Numbered from the stretch's first letter, positions 44,798 to 53,396 are shown. The stretch: DNA of 64,000 nucleotides from Paenibacillus sp. FSL R5-0345 (GCF_000758585.1 NZ_CP009281.1:1798001-1862000), one strand, 5' to 3'. Numbers and translations are program-made. The notes: a model not told the origin generated them from the sequence alone.

Positions 44798-44802
44798 GTT
44801 GA

Positions 44803-44896
44803 ATTATAAGAAAGTATAAGCTTCACGCTATACCTTTTCCTTATAATTCTCGCAATAACGCATACCGTCCTTAAAGGACGCCGAAGGCGTTTTAGC
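44803..44896 (+). repeat. palindromic intergenic repeat, copy A
   Basis: About 95 bp: a near-palindromic hairpin (TTATAAG...CTTATAA, inner AGTATA...TATACC), then TCTCGC, a GTCCTT/AAGGAC hairpin and ACGCCGAAGGCGT. The same order and much of the same sequence is found at 51091-51184. It lies between the T-box terminator and pheS, so it would be in the pheS leader. Confidence 0.8.
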
Positions 44897-44934
44897 TTGA
44901 ACTAGACAATGATTGAAGGGGGCTGTACACGGCC

Positions 44935-45969
44935 ATGAAAGAGAAGTTGGAAGCATTGAAGGTAGAAGCACTGGCTAAGTTGCAGGAGGTTATGGATCCA
45001 CAGGTTCTGAATGACCTAAGAGTGAAGTATCTCGGTAAAAAAGGTGAGCTTACAGAAGTTCTACGTGGTATGGGAGGACTTAGTGCTGAGGAGCGTCCGG
45101 TTATCGGGCAAGTAGCGAATCAGGTGCGTAGTGCGATTGAGGAGATTATTGGAGCGAAGCAAGAGGCATTTCAACAACAGGAGACACAACAGCGTCTGCA
45201 GGCTGAAAAAGTCGACGTAACCCTGCCTGGCCGCCGCATGCAGCAAGGGGGCATTCACCCGCTTAGCAGAGTGGTTCAGGAAATTGAGGATATTTTCATT
45301 GGTATGGGCTACCGTGTGGCTGAAGGTCCTGAAGTGGAGACCGATTATTATAACTTCGAAGCCTTAAATCTGCCTAAGAACCACCCGGCTCGTGATATGC
45401 AGGATTCCTTCTATTTGACGGATGATCTGCTCATGCGTACTCAAACGTCTCCTGTACAGATTCGTACAATGCAGGCTATGAATGGTGAAGTTCCGGTTAA
45501 AATCATCTGCCCGGGTAAAGTATTCCGCCGTGATGATGACGATGCAACGCACTCCTTCCAGTTCCATCAAATCGAAGGTTTGGTTATCGGAAGCAACATT
45601 CGGATGAGTGACCTGAAAGGTACATTGCAGCAATTCGTGCAGGAGATGTTCGGCCCGAATACAGGCATTCGTCTTCGTCCGAGCTTCTTCCCGTTCACCG
45701 AGCCTAGCGTTGAAGTGGACGTAAGCTGCTTCAAATGTGGCGGCGATGGTTGCAGACTGTGCAAGCAAAGCGGATGGTTAGAAATTCTTGGCGCGGGTAT
45801 GGTGCATCCAAATGTTCTGGAAATGGGTGGCTATGATCCTGCTAAGTATAGCGGCTTCGCATTCGGTATGGGTGTTGAGCGGATTGCTATGCTTAAATAC
45901 GGCATCGATGACATTCGTCATTTCTATAACAACGATATGAGTTTTGTAAAGCAGTTCAAGGGCGTTTAG
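44935..45969 (+). CDS. pheS: phenylalanyl-tRNA synthetase alpha subunit
   Basis: 344 residues, normal length. The N-terminal coiled coil (about 1-85) precedes the class II catalytic core. Motif 2 is in [23 protein letters not shown], the phenylalanine pocket in [14 protein letters not shown], and motif 3 in [17 protein letters not shown]. It charges tRNA-Phe with phenylalanine as an alpha2-beta2 tetramer with PheT. Controlled by the T-box leader upstream. The gap of 378 bp to pheT is unusual for this gene pair and contains a MITE-like element. Confidence 0.98.
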   Translation: MKEKLEALKVEALAKLQEVMDPQVLNDLRVKYLGKKGELTEVLRGMGGLSAEERPVIGQVANQVRSAIEEIIGAKQEAFQQQETQQRLQAEKVDVTLPGRRMQQGGIHPLSRVVQEIEDIFIGMGYRVAEGPEVETDYYNFEALNLPKNHPARDMQDSFYLTDDLLMRTQTSPVQIRTMQAMNGEVPVKIICPGKVFRRDDDDATHSFQFHQIEGLVIGSNIRMSDLKGTLQQFVQEMFGPNTGIRLRPSFFPFTEPSVEVDVSCFKCGGDGCRLCKQSGWLEILGAGMVHPNVLEMGGYDPAKYSGFAFGMGVERIAMLKYGIDDIRHFYNNDMSFVKQFKGV

Positions 45970-46012
45970 ATTTTTGGTGGGCGAGCTGGCTGACGGGTTA
46001 GGAGGATGGATT

Positions 46013-46325
46013 TTGGAGCATTTGATTTCATGTTGTAAAAACCCTATTAAGCTAGGATCGGAAAGGAATTTTGGAACTGTAGGAGCGATAGCGACCGCCT
46101 GAAAGCTTTCCGTAGGAAAGCTAGCATCGTAAGCATAAGCTTTGTCCCCGGATTTCCACCGCGAAGAGCGGTTTAGATCAAGAAATCTGGGGACAACAGC
46201 GGCCGGAAGTCCAAAGATTCCTTGCAGGGACCGCTCTTAATAGTGTTTTGCAGTTGAAATTGAGAGCTCTTAATCAAGCCTCCGACTGGAAGCAGATCGA
46301 ACGGCAAGTAGATAAATACATCTGA
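46013..46325 (+). pseudogene. possible small gene between pheS and pheT, interrupted by a MITE-like element
   Basis: A TTG at 46013 follows AGGAGG (46000-46005) by 7 bases and starts a frame reading MEHLISCC up to the palindromic element. On the other side of the element, 46254-46322 reads LKLRALNQASDWKQIERQV and then DKYI before a stop at 46323. That half has a convincing protein-like composition but no start of its own. The simplest reading is one small gene of about 30-35 codons split by the insertion. The two halves are not in the same frame across any obvious clean excision, so later decay or error in my boundaries is possible. Confidence 0.35.
46033..46254 (+). mobile_element. MITE-like palindromic element in the pheS-pheT gap
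   Basis: The ends are imperfect inverted repeats: TTGTAAAAACCCTATTAAG (46033-46051) and CTTAATAGTGTTTTGCAG (46236-46253), with CTATTAAG/CTTAATAG exact. Further inside are GGAATTTTGGA (46065-46075) against TCCAAAGATTCC (46210-46221), a perfect AGCTTTCC/GGAAAGCT hairpin (46104-46122), and TTTGTCCCCGGATTTC against GAAATCTGGGGACAA (46141-46196). About 220 bp, no coding capacity. This is what a non-autonomous miniature element looks like; only one copy is in the window. Confidence 0.6.
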
Positions 46326-46347
46326 AACATAAAGGAAGTGAGCGGAC

Positions 46348-48792
46348 ATGAAAGTATCAACCGGTTGGTTGGCTGATTATACATCGATTGAAGGAGTAAC
46401 CGCCGAAAAGCTAGCGGAGAAGATTACCGCTGCCGGCATTGAAATTGACGGAGTAGAGCGCCGCAATAAAGGGATTTCGGGCATCGTAACCGGCTATGTG
46501 AAATCGAAGGAAAAGCATCCTGATGCTGATAAGCTGAACATATGTATCGTGGATGCAGGTCAAGGTGAAGATCTGCAAATCGTCTGCGGCGCAAAAAATG
46601 TGGCTGAAGGACAAACCGTTCCTGTAGCTCTTGTAGGCGCTAAGCTGCCAGGGCTGGATATCAAAAAAGCAAAGCTGCGCGGAGTATTATCGCAAGGGAT
46701 GATCTGCTCAGCTAAAGAATTAGGACTGAACGATAAATTGCTTCCTAAAGAGCAACAAGAAGGAATTCTTGTGCTTCCAGAGGGAACAGAGATCGGTCAA
46801 GATATTTCAAAGTTGCTGGGTTTAGATGATGAGATTCTGGAATTCGATCTGACTCCGAACCGTTCAGATTGTCTAAGCATGATTGGTGCTGCTTATGAAG
46901 TGAGCGCGATTCTTGGACGCGAGATCAAATTGCCTAATCCAGCAGGCGAAATCATTGAGATCAGCGGAGCAGCTGCTAAATCTATTTCCGTTAAGATTGA
47001 GAATGAAGAACTTTGCAGTCACTACGCTGTTCGTTATATCTCGGGTGTTAAACCTGCAGCATCACCGCTGTGGATTCAGAATCGTCTGATGGCGGCAGGG
47101 ATTCGTCCAATTAACAACATCGTAGACATCACTAACTATGTGATGCTCGAATACGGACAGCCGCTGCATGCTTTTGATGCAGATAAAATCGAAGGCGGAG
47201 AACTCGGCGTTCGTCTTGCTCATGAAGGTGAAGTCCTGACTACACTTGATGGCCAAGAACGGAAGCTTGAGCCACATATGCTCGTTATCGCTGATGGAGC
47301 TAAAGCAGTAGCTCTGGCTGGAGTAATGGGAGGACAGGATACAGAAGTTACTGCTGAAACGGTAAATCTCGTTCTGGAATCCGCTAAGTTTGATGGAGGA
47401 ACTGTTCGTAAAACCTCGCGTCAACTGGGGCTTCGCTCGGAAGCATCCCTTCGTTTCGAGAAAGAAGTGGACCCAAATGCAGTTATTCCTGCATTGAACC
47501 GCGCAGCAGTACTTATTGCACGTTATGCTGGCGGATCTGTGCATGAAGGAATTGTTCAAGCAGGAACAGTCGCAACTGAAGAGAAGGTACTGACTTTGTC
47601 CTTGGAGAAGCTGAACCGTTATCTCGGAACAGATCTGTCCTTGCTAGAAGTGAAGACATTGTTTGGACGTCTTCATTTCAAGTGTGGTGATACTGCACAA
47701 GGGCTGATCGAAGTTCAGGTGCCGACTAGACGTGGCGATATCAACTATGATGTTGACCTTATCGAAGAAATTGCTCGTCTGTACGGGTACGACAATATTC
47801 CAACGACTCTGATTGAAGGAGTTACAACGCCAGGTGCATTAACGCATAAGCAATCACTCCGCCGTGAACTGCGTCGCCTGTTGTCGCATGGCGGTTATCA
47901 GGAAGTGATGGGCTACTCCTTCATCCAGCCGGCACAAAGCAAAATGTTCCCTGAGTTATCAGAAGGCTCACAAGCGGTTAAATTGGCTATGCCAATGAGT
48001 GAAGAACGCAGTGTACTGCGTACTAGCCTTCTGCCACAACTTTTGGATATTGCTAGCTACAATACCAACCGTCGTCAAAGCGATCTAGCGTTGTTTGAAA
48101 TCGGCAATGTCTTCTTCACGGATGAAGAACAGTTGACTCGCCAGCCGCGTGAGTTGCCAGTGCTGGGTTTGTTGCTTAGCGGTAGCCTAACCGTGAAGCA
48201 ATGGAACGTTTCAGCACAGCCTGTCGATTTCTTTGATTTGAAGGGTGCGCTAGAATCGGTGTTTGCTTATTTGGGTCTTACAGACAGAATCATCTACGAG
48301 GGAGACAGTCCAGAAGGATATCATCCTGGACGTTCCGCGTCTGTGTACCTGCTCGGAGACGAGGGTCGTGTGAAGATCGGAACGATGGGTCAGCTCCATC
48401 CGGAACTGCAAAGAGAGCTTGATCTAGTGGATACCTATGTCGCTGAGATTTTATTGCAGCCGCTGTATGATAACACGCACAGCCGTCTGCAATATAATGA
48501 GCTTCCACGTTTCCCGGGAATGGAACGGGATATTGCTGTGGTTGTTGATTCAACTGTACCAGCGGGCGATCTGCTAGCTTCCATCCGTGCAAACGGAGGG
48601 ACTTTGCTACAATCCGTTCAGGTATTCGACGTGTACACTGGCGGCAAATTAGAGAGTGGGAAGAAGAGCATTGCGATCTCACTTCTGTATCGTCACGGTG
48701 AACATACATTGACAGATGAAGAGGTTGGAGAAGTACACGATAAGCTATTATCGTCCCTTCAACAAACTTTTGGTGCAGAATTAAGAAAATAG
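46348..48792 (+). CDS. pheT: phenylalanyl-tRNA synthetase beta subunit
   Basis: 814 residues, standard for the bacterial beta subunit. An N-terminal tRNA-binding EMAP-like domain (about 40-150, VTGYVKSKEKHPDADKLNIC), the B3/B4 editing domain in the middle (about 210-390, NIVDITNYVMLEYGQPLHAFD), the B5 domain (about 400-475) and a C-terminal anticodon-binding FDX-ACB domain (about 720-814, FPGMERDIAVVVD). It has its own AAGGAAGTGAG ribosome site. It completes the synthetase with PheS and ends before a strong terminator. Confidence 0.98.
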   Translation: MKVSTGWLADYTSIEGVTAEKLAEKITAAGIEIDGVERRNKGISGIVTGYVKSKEKHPDADKLNICIVDAGQGEDLQIVCGAKNVAEGQTVPVALVGAKLPGLDIKKAKLRGVLSQGMICSAKELGLNDKLLPKEQQEGILVLPEGTEIGQDISKLLGLDDEILEFDLTPNRSDCLSMIGAAYEVSAILGREIKLPNPAGEIIEISGAAAKSISVKIENEELCSHYAVRYISGVKPAASPLWIQNRLMAAGIRPINNIVDITNYVMLEYGQPLHAFDADKIEGGELGVRLAHEGEVLTTLDGQERKLEPHMLVIADGAKAVALAGVMGGQDTEVTAETVNLVLESAKFDGGTVRKTSRQLGLRSEASLRFEKEVDPNAVIPALNRAAVLIARYAGGSVHEGIVQAGTVATEEKVLTLSLEKLNRYLGTDLSLLEVKTLFGRLHFKCGDTAQGLIEVQVPTRRGDINYDVDLIEEIARLYGYDNIPTTLIEGVTTPGALTHKQSLRRELRRLLSHGGYQEVMGYSFIQPAQSKMFPELSEGSQAVKLAMPMSEERSVLRTSLLPQLLDIASYNTNRRQSDLALFEIGNVFFTDEEQLTRQPRELPVLGLLLSGSLTVKQWNVSAQPVDFFDLKGALESVFAYLGLTDRIIYEGDSPEGYHPGRSASVYLLGDEGRVKIGTMGQLHPELQRELDLVDTYVAEILLQPLYDNTHSRLQYNELPRFPGMERDIAVVVDSTVPAGDLLASIRANGGTLLQSVQVFDVYTGGKLESGKKSIAISLLYRHGEHTLTDEEVGEVHDKLLSSLQQTFGAELRK

Positions 48793-48804
48793 CAGGAATT
48801 GTGT

Positions 48805-48853
48805 AAAGCCGCAGCGAATCCATTTAGAAACTGAGATTCGCTGCGGCTTTTTC
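48805..48853 (+). terminator. terminator of pheST
   Basis: A perfect 16-bp stem (48805-48820 with 48835-48850), a 14-base loop and a TTTTT tail. Confidence 0.93.
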
Positions 48854-48909
48854 TGGGTAGAGTGAAATGCGGAGGATGTCAGCGAGAATCTATTGAATTA
48901 CAAGGGATT

Positions 48910-48939
48910 TTGCCAAATGCTTAAGAAAAAAGCTACAAT
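48910..48939 (+). promoter_or_regulatory. sigma-A promoter of the zapA-coiled-coil gene
   Basis: TTGCCA (48910-48915), 18-bp spacer, TACAAT (48934-48939). Leader of about 45 nt before GTG 48993. Confidence 0.7.
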
Positions 48940-48992
48940 AGAAACAGTAAGACTAGCTTAGAATCCGCACACATACAAAGGAGGGCACAACT

Positions 48993-51017
48993 GTGGCTAT
49001 GGACCGGACTCGTGTCGCCGTGGAGATATACGGAACTTCCTATAAACTCGTCGGAAGCAGCACTGAATATATGAAACAAGTGGCCCGTTATGTTGACGAA
49101 CATATGCGCACGATTTCTAAATCACACACCAGACTGGATACGCCGCGTATTGCGGTGCTTGCAGCAGTACATATGGCGGAGCAGGCTATTCAGGTTCAGG
49201 ATTTTAAAAATGAACTCAACATGATGACAGGTGAACGCAGTGAACTGCGATTGGAAGTATCTCGCCTGCTGGAGGTTCAGCGGGAGCGACAAGAAGAATA
49301 TGAACGCCTTGAAGCGGCGGCTAAGGAAGAAGCAGAGCGACTGATTGCTGCGATTGAAGAAGAACGCAAGCGTCATCTGGAGATCCAGGAGAACGAGCGC
49401 AAGGTACATGCGGACCAGCTTCAGGAGGCAAACCAAGCGGCTGAAGCTGCGCGAGAGAAGCTGGAAGAGGAGCTGCTTGCGCGTGAGCAGGAGCTTCAAG
49501 CACTGCGGGCAAGCTATGAGGCAGAACAGGCTGCTATTCGTGAGAATCATCGAGAGGAGCTAGCGATTGCAGAAGCCATCCGTCTGCAGCAATTGGAAGA
49601 GCAGAAGACGGCGCATCTGCTAGAGCTGGAGAACATCCGTGAGACGCTGATTAAGGAGAAGACAGATACTTTGTCTGCCCTGGAGCTTGAGTTAACCGAG
49701 ACCAGGTCAACATTAGAGAAACAGCTTGAGGAAACCAAATCGACATTAGGTAAGGAACTCGAGGATACAACAACGAAGCTAGGCAAGGAACTGGCTGAAG
49801 AGCGGGAAGCTTTACAACGGGAGCTTGCTAAGAATAAGGAGCTTCGACAATCGCAAGGCACTCAGGAACACAGACATAAGCAAAGCATTCAAGAGCTTGA
49901 GAAACAGCTGGCTGAGCTCCGTGGTGGAACAGGACAACTTCAGTCTAGACTCCGTGCGGCTGAAGCCAGTCTTAAGAGTGAACGAGATGCTCGTCAAACG
50001 CTGCTCGGACAATATGAAGCGGTGGTTAAACGCGAAGAGCAGCTCAGTGAGGAACTGCGTACGGCTACTGAGTTAGGTGTGCTGTTGAATGAAGAGCTGG
50101 AAGAATTGCGTCAGCGTTATCAGCAGTCACAGAATGAAGCATCAGAGCTGCGGAAGTCATTACAAGAAACGAGTGATAATCTGCACCGTGTTCAGGAAGA
50201 ACTCGCTGGATCTATGGCGGAGGCAGCGAATTGGCAAGAGCTTTCGGATAAACGGATGGATGATATTGGCGAACTGGAAATGAATCTGCTGGAGTCCGAG
50301 GAGAAATCACTGACACTTCAGAAGGAGATTGAGGTTCTTCGGGGTCAAGCGGATGGATTAGTACAACAATTAGATCATCAAGTTCAACTTCGTACAGATG
50401 CAGAAGAGGAAACTGCAGCACTCCGTGAACAAGGTGGACAGGTTCAGAAGGAACTGTCTGCGCTTCGTGAACGCTATGAGGAACTAATCTCTCAATATGA
50501 CGAAGTACTGCAAGATGGCGAACGTCTGCAGGAAAGATATCAGCTGCTGCAGGAAGAAGGCGAAGAGACAGCACGACGTTTGGAAGAGTTGTCTGAAGCT
50601 AGCCGTGAAGCCGCTGCTACTGTTGCTGAGCAGCAGGGAGTGCTTAAGGAGGCCGAGGCGTACGGAGCTTCCTGGAAGCACAAGTACGAGGAGTTATTCG
50701 AGCGGCAGCAGCAGTGGAGTGATTTAGAAGCGAAGCTGCGCGAAGAGATAGATATTTGGCAGCAGGAGGCCGGTGAGGCTGAGGCGAAGCAGGAATCTAT
50801 TGAACGTGAACGCAGTGAGGTGCTTCAGCAGCTTGGTGAAGTCGGCGAGAACTATGAGTTGGCTCAAGGACAACTGCGTCTGCTACAGGTCCAGTTTGAG
50901 ATGCATCAGAATGAGCTACAGAAGATGACGGATGAGCATCGTAATCTTCAAGAGGAATATGCCAAGCTTCAGAATGAATATAATGAATGGATTCAACTGA
51001 TCGAACAGGATAGTTGA
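48993..51017 (+). CDS. zapA: ZapA domain fused to a long coiled coil
   Basis: 674 residues. The first 85-90 are a ZapA domain (RVAVEIYGTSYKLVGSSTEY, VDEHMRTISK, LDTPRIAVLAAVHMAEQAIQV), which binds FtsZ and promotes Z-ring bundling. Ordinary ZapA ends near residue 85-110. Here an uninterrupted, highly charged coiled coil of about 570 residues follows, rich in E, Q, L and R (LEKQLEETKSTLGKELEDTT and similar), with no membrane span or other domain visible. The position downstream of pheT and upstream of mutS2 is that of zapA in B. subtilis, supporting orthology. GTG 48993 follows AAAGGAGG by 8 bases. The tail may serve as a long spacer or scaffold at the division site; that is inference. Confidence 0.88.
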   Translation: MAMDRTRVAVEIYGTSYKLVGSSTEYMKQVARYVDEHMRTISKSHTRLDTPRIAVLAAVHMAEQAIQVQDFKNELNMMTGERSELRLEVSRLLEVQRERQEEYERLEAAAKEEAERLIAAIEEERKRHLEIQENERKVHADQLQEANQAAEAAREKLEEELLAREQELQALRASYEAEQAAIRENHREELAIAEAIRLQQLEEQKTAHLLELENIRETLIKEKTDTLSALELELTETRSTLEKQLEETKSTLGKELEDTTTKLGKELAEEREALQRELAKNKELRQSQGTQEHRHKQSIQELEKQLAELRGGTGQLQSRLRAAEASLKSERDARQTLLGQYEAVVKREEQLSEELRTATELGVLLNEELEELRQRYQQSQNEASELRKSLQETSDNLHRVQEELAGSMAEAANWQELSDKRMDDIGELEMNLLESEEKSLTLQKEIEVLRGQADGLVQQLDHQVQLRTDAEEETAALREQGGQVQKELSALRERYEELISQYDEVLQDGERLQERYQLLQEEGEETARRLEELSEASREAAATVAEQQGVLKEAEAYGASWKHKYEELFERQQQWSDLEAKLREEIDIWQQEAGEAEAKQESIERERSEVLQQLGEVGENYELAQGQLRLLQVQFEMHQNELQKMTDEHRNLQEEYAKLQNEYNEWIQLIEQDS

Positions 51018-51032
51018 ATGTCGGATGCAAGA

Positions 51033-51089
51033 AAAGAGGGCTGTACCTGAGGTGTAGAGAGATCTATTTCAGGTTAGCCCTCTTTGTCT
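51033..51089 (+). terminator. terminator after zapA
   Basis: A 10-bp outer stem (51033-51042 with 51076-51085) and a 6-bp inner stem ACCTGA/TCAGGT, with a TTT-containing tail on the plus strand. Confidence 0.75.
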
Positions 51090-51090
51090 A

Positions 51091-51184
51091 AAATATAAGT
51101 TAGTATAAGCCTCACACTATCCTTTCTTATATTTCTCGCTTAAATGGTTAGTATTCTTATAGAGACGCCGAAGGCGTTTATGCT
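51091..51184 (+). repeat. palindromic intergenic repeat, copy B
   Basis: Second copy of the element at 44803-44896: shared blocks are ATATAAG-TTAGTATAAG, CTCAC-CTAT, TTATA-TTCTCGC and GACGCCGAAGGCGTTT. The GTCCTT/AAGGAC hairpin of copy A is less well preserved here. It lies directly after the zapA terminator. Confidence 0.8.
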
Positions 51185-51202
51185 AGTGGCCACAGCGTAA
51201 AT

Positions 51203-51246
51203 AAATAGCCGACCGTAGGGAAATTCCCTAGCGATCGGCTATTTTA
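51203..51246. terminator. bidirectional terminator between zapA and the cupredoxin gene
   Basis: AAATAGCCGA (51203-51212) pairs with TCGGCTATTT (51235-51244), with further GGGAA/TTCCC pairing inside. A and T runs on both flanks. The genes converge here. Confidence 0.85.
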
Positions 51247-51255
51247 TTGAGTCAT

Positions 51256-51639
51256 CTATTCTACGATGATTTTTGCATTCATACCGCTATGTCCGGAACC
51301 GCACATAATCGAACAGGTCATTTCGAATGTGCCGGCTTCTTCCGGAACAATTACCTTTGAGGATTTTTTGCTATTAAGCTGGAGTTCAAATTCAGGGATA
51401 AGGATGCCATGATTGCCGCTATCGTTTTTAAAAATAATTTTGACGGGTACACCTTTTTTTAAATGATATTCTTCCTGATCAAAGCTGTAATTTGTAGCCG
51501 TAATTATGAGTTCTGTTTCTGCTTCGATTTCTGGCTTAGATTCATTACCGCTATTACTTGCTGTATTATTGTTACTGTTGCTGCAGGCAGTGAGAGCTAT
51601 TACAAACACAATGGAAAGCAGAATTGCAACTCTCTTCAT
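51256..51639 (-). CDS. CuA-type cupredoxin lipoprotein
   Basis: 127 residues. Lipobox LTAC (Cys19) and a S/N-rich linker are followed by a cupredoxin beta-sandwich. The C-terminus has CSIMCGSGHSGM, that is C-x3-C-x3-H-x2-M, the binuclear CuA pattern of cytochrome oxidase subunit II and nitrous oxide reductase. The second histidine ligand is expected in GNHGILIP. So it is a membrane-attached, extracytoplasmic copper protein. No oxidase or copper-handling gene is adjacent. It could be an electron carrier or a copper store or sensor. Ribosome site GGGAGGGG lies upstream of the ATG. Confidence 0.85.
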   Translation of the reverse strand: MKRVAILLSIVFVIALTACSNSNNNTASNSGNESKPEIEAETELIITATNYSFDQEEYHLKKGVPVKIIFKNDSGNHGILIPEFELQLNSKKSSKVIVPEEAGTFEMTCSIMCGSGHSGMNAKIIVE

Positions 51640-51878
51640 AATCCTTATCCCCTCCCAGGAAGTACAATCTCAGAAATAATGTGACAATTATGTAAACATC
51701 ATAACTTAAAATTTCTGTCATCACTTTGATGAATTGTGAATAATCCGTGAACGCAGGGATCGCTCAAACTTTGTCGAAAATTGCAAAAAATTGATGTGAA
51801 TCTAATTTAGATTTATTATAATGAAAAAAGAATATATTAACGATTAAGTAGGGGATACAGATTATTAATAATAACGAT

Positions 51879-52979
51879 GTGCTAAAAACAGAGATTTGGC
51901 ACCGTAGAATTTTAAAAGGCTTCTGGATAATAGTCATTCTAATGATGGTTTCAGAGATCCTTTTTATGATAAATGTTGACCTTCCCCACACACAAACGCA
52001 ATCACATTTGTTTCTAGCTTGCAATTTATTAATTGTGATCTTTATGATTGCAGCTGAGCTGTGGCTGCGGTATAGCAGACTTTCTCCTAAGCTCGGAGTG
52101 GTCAGTTGTGGATTTCTAGTATCCTATCTTATGTATTTTGTATTAGAGCCTTATGTTGATGGTGCGCAGATGACGTTAATGATGCCTATTATGGTTGCTC
52201 TAATTTACTTTGATAGTAAGCTTCTGTACATTATGGGGATATTCAGCGTAGTGTTTTATGCAGGGAATTATTTTGGATTAGAACGGATATTTCTGAATAA
52301 ACCGTTGCTTGAATTCTTAATGGTAGAGTGTGTATTTATTATTTTCGTAGGGATGGCTCATGCGGTAATAATCCGAGCTCGGGAAGCGCGTGATAATCTA
52401 GAGAGATTAACGAAGGAAGGCCAAGATCTCATGGTGGAGAGGGCTGTTTCTGATAAGCTGCTCAAGACAGATGCGCTCACTGGGCTGTACAACCATAAAA
52501 CATTTCATGAATACCTGGATACATTATTAGAGCAGTGTGAGAGCAACAACCTCAAATTACAGCTGGCTCTTTTCGATATCGATAATTTCAAGCAGGTTAA
52601 TGATACATATGGGCACTGGGTAGGGGATCTTGTACTTAAGGCGGTTGCGGAAAAGGTTGGCGGCATGATCGAACTTAATGATTTTGCAGCCAGATACGGC
52701 GGTGAAGAGTTTGCAGTGATTTTTACGGACAAAAGTTATTCTGAGGCCTATAAAGCTATAGAGGAACTACGGATCAACATTGCTCGAATAGAGCATTTGC
52801 ACGCTGGCAATAAGCCGATCACCGTAAGCATTGGAATATGTGAATATCAGCTAGGGGACGGGAAGGAGATTCTGTTCCGCAAAACGGATAATGCGCTATA
52901 TGCAGCGAAGAAACGTGGCAAGAATACAGTCGTTAATGCTTTTGACAATGATGGAGCTGAAATTGCGACTTATGGATAA
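51879..52979 (+). CDS. membrane GGDEF diguanylate cyclase
   Basis: 366 residues. Five to six membrane spans (about 12-180) form an MHYT/5TM-like sensor without a recognised family, then a short coiled coil, then GGDEF: TDALTGLYNHKTFHEYL, LFDIDNFKQVNDTYGHWVGD and the active site RYGGEEFAVIF. The inhibitory-site position reads ELND instead of RxxD, so feedback control may be weak. The GTG at 51879 has no ribosome site at a usable distance. The frame is open upstream, and an ATT at 51861 is spaced 6 bases from AAGTAGGGG, so a rare ATT start cannot be excluded. A TATAAT is at 51827-51832. Confidence 0.9.
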   Translation: MLKTEIWHRRILKGFWIIVILMMVSEILFMINVDLPHTQTQSHLFLACNLLIVIFMIAAELWLRYSRLSPKLGVVSCGFLVSYLMYFVLEPYVDGAQMTLMMPIMVALIYFDSKLLYIMGIFSVVFYAGNYFGLERIFLNKPLLEFLMVECVFIIFVGMAHAVIIRAREARDNLERLTKEGQDLMVERAVSDKLLKTDALTGLYNHKTFHEYLDTLLEQCESNNLKLQLALFDIDNFKQVNDTYGHWVGDLVLKAVAEKVGGMIELNDFAARYGGEEFAVIFTDKSYSEAYKAIEELRINIARIEHLHAGNKPITVSIGICEYQLGDGKEILFRKTDNALYAAKKRGKNTVVNAFDNDGAEIATYG

Positions 52980-52984
52980 AAAAG

Positions 52985-53033
52985 ACACAGAACCCTTATT
53001 GCCGGAAAAGAACCGGGAATAGGGGTTCTGTGT
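52985..53033. terminator. bidirectional terminator between GGDEF and holin-like genes
   Basis: A long stem with a few mismatches (52985-53005 with 53013-53033, cores ACAGAACCC/GGGTTCTGT and CCGG/CCGG) and a 7-base loop, between converging genes. Confidence 0.8.
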
Positions 53034-53048
53034 TGTGGATAGCTTTCG

Positions 53049-53396
53049 TTACTTTGCCGCTTCGAACGGGGTGGATACCGGTAAAAACAAGTCGACAATA
53101 CCGATGACCAGTGCTGCCAGGATTGCTCCTAGAATGGATACGCTAACTCCACTCACTACGAATTGGGCGACCCAGATGACTAATGCACTGACGATAAAAC
53201 CGACGATACCGCGGCCGAAGGGTGTTGCTTTCTTGCCGAAGATTCCTTCGACAACCCAGCCGAGTAACGCGATCACCAGTGCAAGGATAAGAGCGCTCCA
53301 AAAGCCTCCAATAGTGAACTGTGGAACAATCCAACCGACAACCATCAGAACAAGCGCTGCTACAACAAAACGACCCACATGACTTAAGAAATTCAA
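53049..53396 (-). CDS. small membrane protein, phage holin-like family (YvlD/4-TM)
   Basis: 115 residues with four hydrophobic segments (about 8-26, 31-52, 62-80 and 84-106) and glycine-rich turns, ending in VDLFLPVSTPFE. The composition and the motif LGWVVEGIFGKKATPFGRGI match the small 'phage holin family'/YvlD-like membrane proteins of Bacillales. In those hosts the family is chromosomal and not part of a lysis module, and no phage genes are near. Function unknown. Ribosome site AAAGGAGG precedes the ATG. Confidence 0.75.
   Translation of the reverse strand: MNFLSHVGRFVVAALVLMVVGWIVPQFTIGGFWSALILALVIALLGWVVEGIFGKKATPFGRGIVGFIVSALVIWVAQFVVSGVSVSILGAILAALVIGIVDLFLPVSTPFEAAK

Noticed and set aside
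53049..53396. Holin-like gene as a sign of a prophage.
   Set aside because: No other phage genes, attachment sites or lysis module in the vicinity; this family is chromosomal in Bacillales.
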